Below are positions 37,062 through 46,152 of a stretch of 46,152 bases of DNA, in pieces; position 1 is the first letter of the stretch; every line of letters starts with the position of its first letter. The notes beneath the pieces were generated by a model. It was not told the DNA's origin and did not search any database. It was given only the letters and a program-made list of their open reading frames with translations. Source of the stretch: Acidobacteriaceae bacterium (lineage in GTDB: Bacteria > Acidobacteriota > Terriglobia > Terriglobales > Acidobacteriaceae); NCBI GenBank assembly GCA_030041045.1, contig JASHOQ010000087.1:1-46152 (forward strand). Reading direction: 5' to 3'. Position numbers and translations under genes: made by a program.

Positions 37062-37089
37062 AAGCCCCGGCTCAAAACCGGGGCTTTTT
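37062..37089 (+). terminator. Intrinsic terminator of mdh
   Basis: AAGCCCCGG (37062-37070), a 7-base loop and CCGGGGCTT (37078-37086), then a T run to 37089. A perfect 9-bp GC-rich stem with a T-tract on the plus strand; A bases on the other side are few, so it mainly serves mdh. Confidence 0.9.
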
Positions 37090-37154
37090 ATTTCTCAAGA
37101 TCGTGCCTCAGAGGCGCCTAGAAGCTAGGAGCTAAAAGCTGAAAGCTGCTTCTT

Positions 37155-37835
37155 TCAGTCCATGGCCATGGAAAGCTGATGGCGGACGTCGGCGCCGCGA
37201 ATCCAGAAGATCACGTCGGTGGCGATGTTGGAGGCGTGATCGGCGATGCGTTCGAGGTTTTTGGCTACGAGGATGCCGTTCATGGCCTGCTGCGTGTACT
37301 GCGGCTTCTCTTCGATGAGCTTGAGCAGATCGGCGTGGGCGCGGCGGTTCATGCGGTCGATCTCGTCGTCCATCTCGCGCACGGAGTCGGCCAAGCGCGC
37401 GTCGCCGTCAAACAGCGCCTGCAGCGCGGTGCGGATCATGCGCGTGGCGAACTCGCCCATGGCGGCAAAATCCACCGGCAGCTCGACGGAATCGTAGCCG
37501 AGAAACTCCTTGGTGCGGCGGGCAATGGCCACCGACTGGTCGCCAATGCGCTCGAGATCGCCGTTGATCTTGATCACGGCCAGGATGAAGCGGAGATCGA
37601 TGGCCATGGGCTGTTCCTTGGCAAGCAGCTCGTAGGCCATCTCGTCCAGCTCGCGCTGCGCGGTGTTGATGGCGGTTTCGTTCTGCTTGACGTATTTGCA
37701 CAGGCCCTTGTCGCGCTGCAGATACGCATCCAACCCAGACTCGACCGCCTGCTGCGCCAGGGCAGCCATGGCAAGGAGCTTGTCCTTGAGTTCGGCGAGC
37801 TGCAGTTGAAAGTGAATGCGCGGCACTAGAGCCAA
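37155..37835 (-). CDS. phoU: Phosphate-transport regulator PhoU
   Basis: The product has up to 226 residues. PhoU links the PstSCAB phosphate transporter to the PhoR sensor and silences the Pho regulon when phosphate is plentiful. It has two three-helix PhoU repeats with the metal-binding E-x3-D motifs: LERIGDQSVAIARR and LERIADHASNIATDVIFW. The longest frame starts at TTG 37835; GTG 37826 (MPRIHFQLQL) has GGGGG about ten bases upstream and may be the true start. No pst or phoR gene is in the window; the gene stands alone after the mdh terminator. Confidence 0.94.
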   Translation of the reverse strand: MALVPRIHFQLQLAELKDKLLAMAALAQQAVESGLDAYLQRDKGLCKYVKQNETAINTAQRELDEMAYELLAKEQPMAIDLRFILAVIKINGDLERIGDQSVAIARRTKEFLGYDSVELPVDFAAMGEFATRMIRTALQALFDGDARLADSVREMDDEIDRMNRRAHADLLKLIEEKPQYTQQAMNGILVAKNLERIADHASNIATDVIFWIRGADVRHQLSMAMD

Positions 37836-38028
37836 TCCCCCATCTCATCATTGTGCATCAAGCCATATTACAAGAGAACAAAATTCCGTATATGCATCCA
37901 AAGTGTTATCCCTGCTCTGAGCGAGCCGGTGCAAGCCCAAAATGAATCTGCATCCATTGGACGCACTGTCAGGTGAAAAGAAAGGCTCGGCGCGAGGAGA
38001 CACCCGGGTTTGGCGGGACCGGCTGCAC

Positions 38029-39404
38029 TCACGCGGGGTTGCCGAGGCCGAGGCGGCGCGGGCCTTCGATGCGGCCCAGGAGGAAAAGATAGGCCGCGAT
38101 CCCGATGGCGAGATAGACAGCGGAAACACCGAAGGCCCAGGCGTAGGAGCGAAAGGCGGAGACGATATAGCCGGTCAGGATGGAGGCGGCGATTCCCGAG
38201 GCCTGATTGGAAAAATTCATAATGCCGCCCACCTTGCCCGCGTCATGACGGCTGGCGATGAGCGAGGGCAGCGACCAGCCGACGGGCGAGGCAGCCGACA
38301 GGCCGCCGATGGAGACGCTGATCCAGAAAAGCGCCTGCGCGGCCCCGTGCGCGTGGGCAGCGCCGAGGATGCCGAGGCCGCAGGCAGTGCCGCCGATGAG
38401 CACTGCCCGGCGCACCAGGCTCGAGTTGGCGCCGCGCTGGATGAGGAAATCGACCAGCCAGCCGCCGATGAACAGATTGGTGAAGGTGGCAATGAGCCAG
38501 GGCACGCTGGTGTAGAGGAAAGAGTGCAGCAAATCGATTTTGAGAGCGGAATGCAGGTAACTGGGCAGCCAGTTGAGGAGAAGATAAAAGACATAATTGT
38601 AGGAGCCGAAACCGATGGCGAGACCGAGCACTTTTCGCTCTTTCAAGAGGCCGGCCAGCGTCGACTGCGGCTCGTCTGGTTCCGTCAAGGGTTGCGGCCG
38701 GGTTGGGCTTTCCGGCGCCGGAGCACCCTCGCCGGCGTGAATCCAATTCCATTCCCCCTGGCTCAGGTGCGGATCGTCCGCCGGATCCCTGTATACGCGC
38801 CAGAACAGCAGAAAATAGGCGAGACTGATGAAGCCGGTGAGAGCAAAACTCCAGCGCCATCCGGCCTTCAACAGCACATAGCCCACCATGGGAACGCCGA
38901 TGACGGAGGCAAACTTGGCCATGCCATCAAAGAGCGCGGTGGCGAAACTGCGCTCGCCGGGGGGAAACCAGTAACCCACAGCTTTGGCGCTGGCGGGAAA
39001 CGTGGGCGCTTCGCCCACGCCGAGGAGAAAGCGTGCGGCAAACAGCGAGCCGAGCGAGGGCGACGCCGCGGCGCCGAACGTAGCCAGACTCCAAAGGAAG
39101 GCGCCGATTCGGCCCACGCGACGCACGCCGAATTTGTCGAGGATGACGCCGACGGGCAACTGGCACAGGCAGTATGTGATGTTGTAGGCGCCGGCCAGGT
39201 AGCCGAAGGCCACATCGGAGATGCCAAAGGACGCGATAAGCGCGACGTGCGAGGCGGAGAGGTTGACGCGATCGAAATAATTTACGAGCACGCCAACGCC
39301 CAGCAGCCCGGCGATGCGCCAGCGACGGCCGAAGGAACGGGGCCGCGGATGCATTGTTTCTTCGGGCAACGAGTTTCCTTCCGCCGTAGCCATGAATTCC
39401 TGCA

Positions 39405-39405
<1 letters not shown>
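38029..39405 (-). CDS. MFS transporter, ACS family (sugar-acid type)
   Basis: The product has 458 residues and about 12 membrane spans. TM1 ends in VNYFDRVNLSASH, the conserved D-R-x-N block of the anion:cation symporter family that includes hexuronate, glucarate and galactonate carriers. The cytoplasmic loop LDKFGVRRVGRIG is the MFS signature. The start ATG 39405 overlaps the stop of the upstream FAH-family gene as TGATG, so the two are translationally coupled. With the dehydratase, the set fits import and breakdown of an aldonate. The exact substrate cannot be read from sequence. Confidence 0.9.
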
Positions 39406-40267
<862 letters not shown>

Positions 40268-40271
<4 letters not shown>

Positions 40272-42343
40272 GGCTTTCTCTCCAGACGGGAAATGATCTG
40301 GTCGGCGTCGTACACGCAACCACCCCACACACCGCCGCTCGCCCTGACCAGCGCGGCCCACAGGCGCGTATCGCGGGGCAGATCGGGACGCGGGCGCAAA
40401 TCCGCGCGCGGGCTGCGCGCGGCGAGCCGCCGAGCACCTTCTTCGGCGCCGAAAATCTCTGCGCCCTCGCCGACGAGATTCACCGCGCCGGTGAGCGCAG
40501 CGCGATCGATGACGATCTCAATACAATCGCCATCGCGCACCTTGCCGACGGGGCCGGCGGCGAGCGCCTCCGGGGAGACGTGGCCAATGCAGGCGCCGGT
40601 GGAGACGCCGCTGAAGCGGGCATCGGTGACCACGGCCACTTGCTTCAAATGGGGAATCTGCTTGAGCGCCGAGGTGACCTGGTAAATCTCCTCCATGCCT
40701 GCACCGGCCGGACCGCAGCAGACGAGGACAATCACGTCGCCCTGCGCGATTTCACCAGTCTTGATGGCGCGGATGGCGTCGAGTTCCGAGGTGAAGACCC
40801 GGGCAGGTCCCGTGTGGCGATAGACGTTGTCTGCGCCGACGAGCGAGGGATCGATGGCTGTGCTCTTGATGACGGAGCCCTCCGGCGCGAGATTGCCCGC
40901 AGGAAAGCAGACGGTGGAGGTGAGGCCGCGCGCGCGGGCGCGATCGGGGGACATAATGACATCGTCCGCATCGATTCCGTCCAGTTCTTCAAGCCGGCGC
41001 CGCAATGAGGCGCGGCGCTCGCTCTCTTTCCACCAGTCGAGGCTTGTGGCGAGAGTCTCGCCGCTTACGGTCTTGACGCTCGTGTCCAGCAGGCCGGCCG
41101 CGCGCAGATGGAGCATCACCTCCGGCACGCCGCCGGCGAGGAAGACCTGCACGGTCGCGAAACCGTGTGGGCCGTTGGGCAGCGCGTCGACGAGGCGCGG
41201 CACCTGGCGATTGATTTCAGTCCAGTCGGATACCGTCGGGCGCGGAAGGCCGGCTGAGTGGGCGATGGCGGGAAGATGAATGAGCAGATTGGTGGACCCT
41301 CCGAAGGCTGCGTGGAGCACCATGGCATTGCGAACGGACGCAGGCGTGAGGAGGTCTTGCGCGCCCATGCCCAGCTGATACAGGCGAAGCAAGGCGCGGG
41401 CCGAGCGGCGCGCCGCGTCAAGCCAGATGGGCTGGCCCGAGGGCGCAAGCGCGGTGTGCGGCAGGGAGAGCCCCAGCGCCTCGCCCACTACCTGCGACGT
41501 GGCTGCGGTGCCGAGGAACTGGCAACCGCCACCGGGCGAAGCGCAGGCGCGGCAGCCGACCTCGGCGGCGTACTCAAGCGTGATCTGCTGCTGCGCAAAG
41601 CGGGCACCGATGGTTTGAACCTTCGCTGCATCCTCGCCAGCTTCCGCCAGCAGCGTGACGCCGCCGGGAACGAGGACTGCGGGTTTGGCCGCAGAGGACG
41701 CGAGCGCCATCATCATGGCGGGCAGGCCCTTGTCGCAAGTAGCGATGCCGAGCACGCCTTTGCCCGTGGGCAGAGAACGCATCAGGCGGCGGAGCACGAT
41801 GGCTGCGTCGTTGCGGTACGGGAGCGAGTCCATCATGCCGGTGGTGCCCTGCGTGCGGCCGTCGCAGGGATCGGTGCAGGCGCCGGCAAAGGGCGTGGCG
41901 TGCAGCGCCTTCAATTCGCGCGCGGCCTCGGCGACGAGAAGGCCGACCTCCCAGTGGCCGGTATGAAAGCCGAGGGCGATGGGCTCTCCGTTTTCTGCGC
42001 GCAGGCCGCCGTGCGTGCTGAGGATCAGGAACTCGGGATCGAGAAGGCGATCGGGGCTCCAGCCCATGCCCGCGTTCTGCGTCAGGCCGAAGAGATTGCC
42101 CGAGGGCTCCTGGAGCAGCATCTCCGGAGTAAGCGGCAACACGCCGGCGGGTCCGCGCGCATGCGTGGTCACGCGAAAAAGGTCCGCGCCGCTTGTATCC
42201 AGGACCGAGCTGAGTGGAATATTGGCGATGGGAAGGCCCTTTCCGCAGTCAAGTATAGAGGGCGCGGGGTTGTTGCCGAGGCCGCCGAGCGAGAGTGCTA
42301 TAAAGCTTGTGTGTCCGCGGAACAAATGAGAATTGAAGTGCAC
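40268..42343 (-). CDS. YjhG/YagF-type sugar-acid dehydratase (IlvD/Edd family)
   Basis: The product has up to 691 residues. These enzymes dehydrate D-xylonate or related aldonates with an iron-sulfur cluster. Cluster ligands are in SDPCDG-like [24 protein letters not shown] and [30 protein letters not shown] and [21 protein letters not shown] are typical. Segment by segment it follows E. coli YjhG closely as I recall it. The start is unclear: the only conventional upstream codon is GTG 42343, which overlaps the start of the divergent transporter (42326) by 18 bases. The region from [17 protein letters not shown] onward appears genuine. It is the first gene of the operon. Confidence 0.92.
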
Positions 42344-43606
42344 GGCTCGGCAGGCCTGCGCCGGCGCTGGCTTTACCTGATGCCGGTGGTTTTTGTCACC
42401 TACAGTCTTGCCTACCTGGGGCGCTCAAACTTCGGCTTCGGTGCTGCAGCGGGCCTGGCAAAAACGTTGCACATTACCGAAGCGCGCGTAGCCTTTCTCA
42501 GCTCGGTCTTCTTCCTCGGGTATTTCCTCTTCCAGGTTCCCGCGGCAAGGTATGCCACGCGCCGGAGCGCCACGCGGCTGGTTTTTTTCGCGCTTATCGG
42601 CTGGGGTGTGTTTTCGGGCTTGACCGGCGTCATCCGGCAATTCTGGCTGCTGGTGGCCGACCGGCTGCTGCTGGGCGTGGCGGAGAGCCTGATTCTTCCT
42701 TCGATGCTCATTTTGCTCACGCACTGGTTCACGCGCGCGGAACGCTCGCGGGCCAACGCGGTCCTGATTTTGGGCAACCCGGTCACGGTGACGTGGATGG
42801 CCGCGGTGACCGGCTACCTGATCAAGGCCGTGGGCTGGCAGATGACTTTCCTCCTCGAGGGAATCCCGTCGGTGGTGTGGGCGTTTGTCTGGGCGCTGGT
42901 AGCGCGCGACCACCCCGGTGAGGCGCATTGGCTGAGCGCGGATGAGAGCGGGCGATTGACTCATGCGCTGGCGCACGAACAGACCGCGCTGCCCGAGTAC
43001 AAGAATCTTTCGGCCACGCTGCGCGAGCCGGGCGTGATTCTGCTGTGCGTGCAATATTTTTTCTGGAGCCTGGGCGTTTATGGACTGGTGCAGTGGATAC
43101 CGGTGATGATCGGCGCGGGCTCGGCGCGCGGCATTGAGACCGTGGGCCTGCTCAGCGCGGCGCCGTTTCTGCTGGGCGTGATTCTGATGCTCGTGGTCGC
43201 GTATTTTTCCGATCGCGCGCTCAACCGCAAGAGCTTTGTGTGGCCGTTTCTGGTGTTCTCAGGAGCGGCGCTGTTCTGTTCCTACGCGGTGGCGGGCGAG
43301 AATTTCCGGCTGGCCTATGTGGCTCTGATCGTCGCCGGCGGATTCATGTATGCGCCGTACGGACCGTTTTTCGCCATTATGCCGGAGATGCTGCCCAAGA
43401 CTGTGGTCGGCGAGGTGATGGCGCTGGTGAACACCTGCGGCGCACTGGGCGGCTTTGCGGGCACCTGGCTGGTGGGCGCGCTGCACGCGCTCACGGGCAG
43501 CTCACGCGCGGGATACCTGAGCATGTCATTGGCGCTTACCGCGGCCGGCGTGGTCACGCTTTGCCTGCGCCCGCAGGCGCCAAGGATGGCACCGCGGCGC
43601 GCGTGA
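42326..43606 (+). CDS. Second MFS transporter, ACS family
   Basis: The product has 426 residues with about 12 spans. TM1 holds [23 protein letters not shown], the ACS pattern with R-S-N in place of R-V-N, and the MFS loop is in [18 protein letters not shown]. It belongs to the same family as the transporter at 38029 but differs greatly in sequence. It is divergent from the dehydratase operon and overlaps the aldehyde dehydrogenase gene tail to tail by 53 bases. The substrate is presumably another sugar acid or the product of the GH39 pathway; this is inference. Confidence 0.88.
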   Translation: MRIEVHGSAGLRRRWLYLMPVVFVTYSLAYLGRSNFGFGAAAGLAKTLHITEARVAFLSSVFFLGYFLFQVPAARYATRRSATRLVFFALIGWGVFSGLTGVIRQFWLLVADRLLLGVAESLILPSMLILLTHWFTRAERSRANAVLILGNPVTVTWMAAVTGYLIKAVGWQMTFLLEGIPSVVWAFVWALVARDHPGEAHWLSADESGRLTHALAHEQTALPEYKNLSATLREPGVILLCVQYFFWSLGVYGLVQWIPVMIGAGSARGIETVGLLSAAPFLLGVILMLVVAYFSDRALNRKSFVWPFLVFSGAALFCSYAVAGENFRLAYVALIVAGGFMYAPYGPFFAIMPEMLPKTVVGEVMALVNTCGALGGFAGTWLVGALHALTGSSRAGYLSMSLALTAAGVVTLCLRPQAPRMAPRRA

Positions 43607-45176
43607 ATTCTCCATTGACCAGGCGCCAGATGCCGAGCGGGTTTTCATCCTTCAATTCGTCGGGCAGCGCGTCCTGGGGGAACTCCTGGAAGCAGACCGG
43701 ACGAACGAACCGGTAGATGGCCTGCGTGCCCACGGAAGTCATGCGGCTCTCGCTGGTAGCCGGGTAGGGCCCGCCGTGGACCATGGCGTGGCAAACTTCA
43801 ACGCCCGTAGGAAAGCCGTTGGCGATGAGCCTTCCCGCTTTGCGCTCGAGGATGGCGAGCAGGGGCGCGTTGGCGGCGATATCCGCGCCCGTGCCGTGGA
43901 CAGTGGCGGTGAGCTGGCCTTCGAGGGCGCGGCCAAGCGCGAGTTTCTCTTCCTCGCTTTCATAGCGGATGATCAGCGTGCTGGGGCCGAAGATCTCCAG
44001 GGCAAGTTCGGGGTCGTCGAGCAGGGCGCGGCCGCTCACTTCGAAGAGAGCCGGCGTGGCATAAGCGCCTTCGACGCTCGCGTGCGCCGCGCCTTCGGCC
44101 AGCAGCTTTACGCGCTCATGGGCGCGCCGGCCGGCGATGCCGGCATGGTGATTGCGGCAGATGGTCTGGGTGAGCATGGGCGAAGCCGAGGATTGGCCGA
44201 CATAGGTTTGCAGCAAGGCCACGAAGGCATCGGCATCTGCATTGCGCGGCAAATAAACGAGTCCGGGCTTGGTGCAGAACTGGCCCACGCCCAAGGTGAA
44301 GGAGCCGAAGAGCCCTTTGGCAATCTCCGCGCCGCGCTGGCGCAGCGCTTCAGGAAGCACGAAGACGGGGTTGGCGCTGCTCATCTCCATGAAGCAGGGG
44401 ATGGGCTCGGGACGCGCCGCGGCCACGCGCATGAGCGATTTGCCGGCGGAGAGCGAACCGGTGAATCCGACCGCCTTGATGGCGGGATGAGCGACGAGCG
44501 CCGTGCCGATCTCAGCGCCGGTGCCGAACAGGAGCGCGAAGGTGCCCGCAGGCAGGCCGCACGCGCGCACACTTTCACTCACCGCCTGCCCCACCAGCTC
44601 GCTGGTGCCGGGGTGGGCGGAATGCGCTTTGACGATGACGGGATTGCCGGCAGCAAAGGCAGAAGCGGTGTCGCCGCCGGCGACGGAAAACGCGAGCGGG
44701 AAGTTGCTGGAGCCGAAAACCGCGACCGGACCGATGGGACGCAGAAGGGAACGGATGTCGGCTCGGGGCAGCGGTTTGCGATCGGGCTCGGCAGGATCGA
44801 TGCGCGCATTGGCCCAGGAGCCTTCTTCGACCACAGTGGCGAAAAGCCGGAGCTGATTCACGGTGCGTGCCAGCTCGCCCTTCAGGCGCGCCTCCGGCAG
44901 CGCGGTCTCCTTGTGCGCGCGGTCCACGATTTCCGCGCCGATGGATTCGATGCCGGCGGCGATGTGGCGAAGAAAGCGCGCCCGCTCGCGGCCGGGCAGT
45001 TTGCCGTAGACGGCAGACGCTTCCTGCGCCAATCCAGCGGCCAGGGCGAGGTCGTCAAGAGAGGTGCAATGATAGGCGGGATCGAGGCGAGTGCCAGAGG
45101 CCGGGTCTACGCCATGGAAGGTTGCGCCACTTCCCTTTCGGGATTCGCCGTTGATGATCGAATAGCCCTGAAACAT
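43554..45176 (-). CDS. Aldehyde dehydrogenase, alpha-ketoglutarate-semialdehyde type
   Basis: The product has 540 residues. Catalytic C301 is in GVGQFCTKPGLVYLP, and the general base E264 is in CFMEMSSANPVFVLP. FGSSNFPLAFSVAGGDTASAFAAGNPVIVKAH is the coenzyme loop. The S-S-N-F-P and M-S-S-x-N-P variants place it in the branch of the ALDH superfamily that oxidises alpha-ketoglutarate semialdehyde to 2-oxoglutarate. This would complete the pathway begun by the neighbouring dehydratases. The ATG at 45176 has GAAGG directly in front. Its 3' end overlaps the convergent transporter by 53 bases. Confidence 0.9.
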   Translation of the reverse strand: MFQGYSIINGESRKGSGATFHGVDPASGTRLDPAYHCTSLDDLALAAGLAQEASAVYGKLPGRERARFLRHIAAGIESIGAEIVDRAHKETALPEARLKGELARTVNQLRLFATVVEEGSWANARIDPAEPDRKPLPRADIRSLLRPIGPVAVFGSSNFPLAFSVAGGDTASAFAAGNPVIVKAHSAHPGTSELVGQAVSESVRACGLPAGTFALLFGTGAEIGTALVAHPAIKAVGFTGSLSAGKSLMRVAAARPEPIPCFMEMSSANPVFVLPEALRQRGAEIAKGLFGSFTLGVGQFCTKPGLVYLPRNADADAFVALLQTYVGQSSASPMLTQTICRNHHAGIAGRRAHERVKLLAEGAAHASVEGAYATPALFEVSGRALLDDPELALEIFGPSTLIIRYESEEEKLALGRALEGQLTATVHGTGADIAANAPLLAILERKAGRLIANGFPTGVEVCHAMVHGGPYPATSESRMTSVGTQAIYRFVRPVCFQEFPQDALPDELKDENPLGIWRLVNGEFTRAAVPSLAPAGAGKA

Positions 45177-45328
45177 CCTTCACCGCCTTGGGAAGATTGG
45201 CTGCCGGAACCGCGGATGAATCAATGCATCCGCGGCCCGACGATTGAGTTCAGTTTACTCTGCGGCGAGGGCTTTGAATGGCCGCGGCCATTGCCGACGC
45301 GTAGAGTTCCCCAGTAGAGTTGCAGATT

Positions 45329-46152
45329 GTGACGGCGAAGACGCAAAGGCAGCGGCGAGCGCAATCTCTGCGCGCAGGGTTGGTGCGCTTCCTGCTTGCG
45401 GCGGGCGCGGCCGCTGCGCTCGGGCAGGTTGCAGCCGATGTGCAGGTAGATTTGAACAAATCTTCCGGACCGTTTCTGCCCGTCTATCGCTGGTTCGGCT
45501 ACGACGAGTCGAACTACACCACTACCGTGAACGGACGAGCGCTGCTGGGTGAGCTCGAGGCTCTGAGCCCGGCGCCGGTGTACATTCGCGCGCATTTTCT
45601 GCTCACCAACGGGGATGGCAAGCCCGAGTTGAAGTGGAGCTCCTCCAATGTCTATAGCGAAGACGCAAAGGGAAATCCGGTCTACGACTGGACGATACTG
45701 GACGGGATCTTCGACGCCTATGCCGCAGCGCATGTGCGGCCCATGGTGGAGCTGGGATTCATGCCCAGGGCCCTGTCGATCCGTCCCGATCCCTATCACA
45801 TTCCGTGGCCGCAGAAACCCGGTGAAGCGGAGGGGTGGTCGTTTCCGCCGCGGGATTATGCGCGCTGGGGCGAGCTGGTTTTTCACGTCGCGCAGCACAT
45901 TGCGAATCGCTACGGGATGGCGCAGGTCTCCACCTGGTATTGGGAGATGTGGAACGAGCCCGACATCTTCTACTGGCATGGAACGGAAGAGGAATATTTC
46001 AAGCTCTACGATTACGCCGCAGCCGGGGTGCGGCGGGCGATTCCGGGCGCGCGCGTCGGGGGTCCGGCGACGACCGGGCCGCTTCCGGGCAGCCACAGCG
46101 CACAGTTTCTCGAGGCCTTCCTCGAACATTGCGCCGAGGGCAAGAGCAGCGC
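45329..46152 (+). CDS. Glycoside hydrolase family 39, probable beta-xylosidase (C-terminal part outside window)
   Basis: About 275 residues are visible from GTG 45329; the gene leaves the right edge. A basic lead and a hydrophobic stretch (VRFLLAAGAAAALGQVAAD) look like a signal peptide. A (beta/alpha)8 glycosidase follows, with the acid/base glutamate in WYWEMWNEPDIFYWHG (E210), as in GH39. The early FRGYD-like RWFGYDESNYTTT and MVELGFMPRAL match GH39 xylosidases. It would release xylose from xylo-oligosaccharides outside the cytoplasm. It is divergent from the dehydrogenase. The start could be later (in-frame GTG or TTG near the signal segment). Confidence 0.85.
   Translation, partial: MTAKTQRQRRAQSLRAGLVRFLLAAGAAAALGQVAADVQVDLNKSSGPFLPVYRWFGYDESNYTTTVNGRALLGELEALSPAPVYIRAHFLLTNGDGKPELKWSSSNVYSEDAKGNPVYDWTILDGIFDAYAAAHVRPMVELGFMPRALSIRPDPYHIPWPQKPGEAEGWSFPPRDYARWGELVFHVAQHIANRYGMAQVSTWYWEMWNEPDIFYWHGTEEEYFKLYDYAAAGVRRAIPGARVGGPATTGPLPGSHSAQFLEAFLEHCAEGKSS

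Noticed and set aside
41258..42325. A long 5' extension of the second MFS transporter (782 codons in total)
   Set aside because: The upstream part is antisense to the dehydratase and has no transporter or known domain. The normal MFS start is ATG 42326.

Overview
The window is GC-rich, gene-dense chromosomal DNA of housekeeping and metabolic type. No phage, integrase, transposase, CRISPR array, rRNA or tRNA could be recognised. I infer an acidobacterium, probably of the Acidobacteriaceae/Terriglobales type. The reasons are palindromic intergenic repeats of the kind I associate with that group, the gene content (a bactofilin, a YjhG-type dehydratase next to ACS-family transporters, a GH39 enzyme, DUF3828-like secreted proteins) and the split ATP-synthase genes. 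This assignment is by recognition only and was not searched.

Layout. Bases 1-5000 (minus strand) carry a truncated DsbD-type protein, a CoA-binding protein, prfB with its programmed frameshift, and lnt. Bases 5283-8402 (plus) hold a tiny membrane protein, a 116-bp tandem repeat, and a 786-residue APC permease with a USP-like C-terminal domain behind a promoter and a terminator-like leader hairpin. Bases 8579-14188 hold a UPF0173 hydrolase, an SPL-type radical SAM protein, a duplicated-domain secreted protein, a methyltransferase-like protein, a bactofilin and another secreted protein. Bases 14249-16470 (minus) are the F0 genes atpZ-atpI-atpB-atpE, divergent from lysS. A ymdB-type phosphodiesterase, a repeat-filled gap, two secreted proteins and the methionine genes metY-metX follow to 25417. 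metY is preceded by a leader that encodes a Met-rich 18-residue peptide and ends in a terminator.

From 25786 come ubiX, a small membrane protein, purB, a glutaredoxin, a cupin and tadA. Next is a complete three-gene arginine-to-putrescine operon, pdaD-aguB-aguA (33223-30410, minus). icd and mdh follow on the plus strand, then phoU. The last 8 kb is a sugar-acid region: a YjhG-type dehydratase, an FAH-family enzyme and an ACS transporter form a translationally coupled minus-strand operon, with a second ACS transporter, an alpha-ketoglutarate-semialdehyde-type dehydrogenase and a truncated GH39 glycosidase around it. Together these would fit uptake or release of pentose and oxidation of pentonate to 2-oxoglutarate (Weimberg route), which icd and mdh would carry further in the TCA cycle.

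The most unusual layer is the repeats. At least five families occupy the intergenic space: heptamer arrays (TCAGTGG, TCAGGGG, TTTAGCT and TCCCTGA types), a palindrome around CCCAGGTC/GACCTGGG, two two-hairpin elements, and small elements with terminal inverted repeats. Several extend into genes: they supply the last residues of LysS and AguA, and the apparent ribosome binding site of a CTG-started ubiX. The clearest candidate for a new regulatory system is the metY leader.
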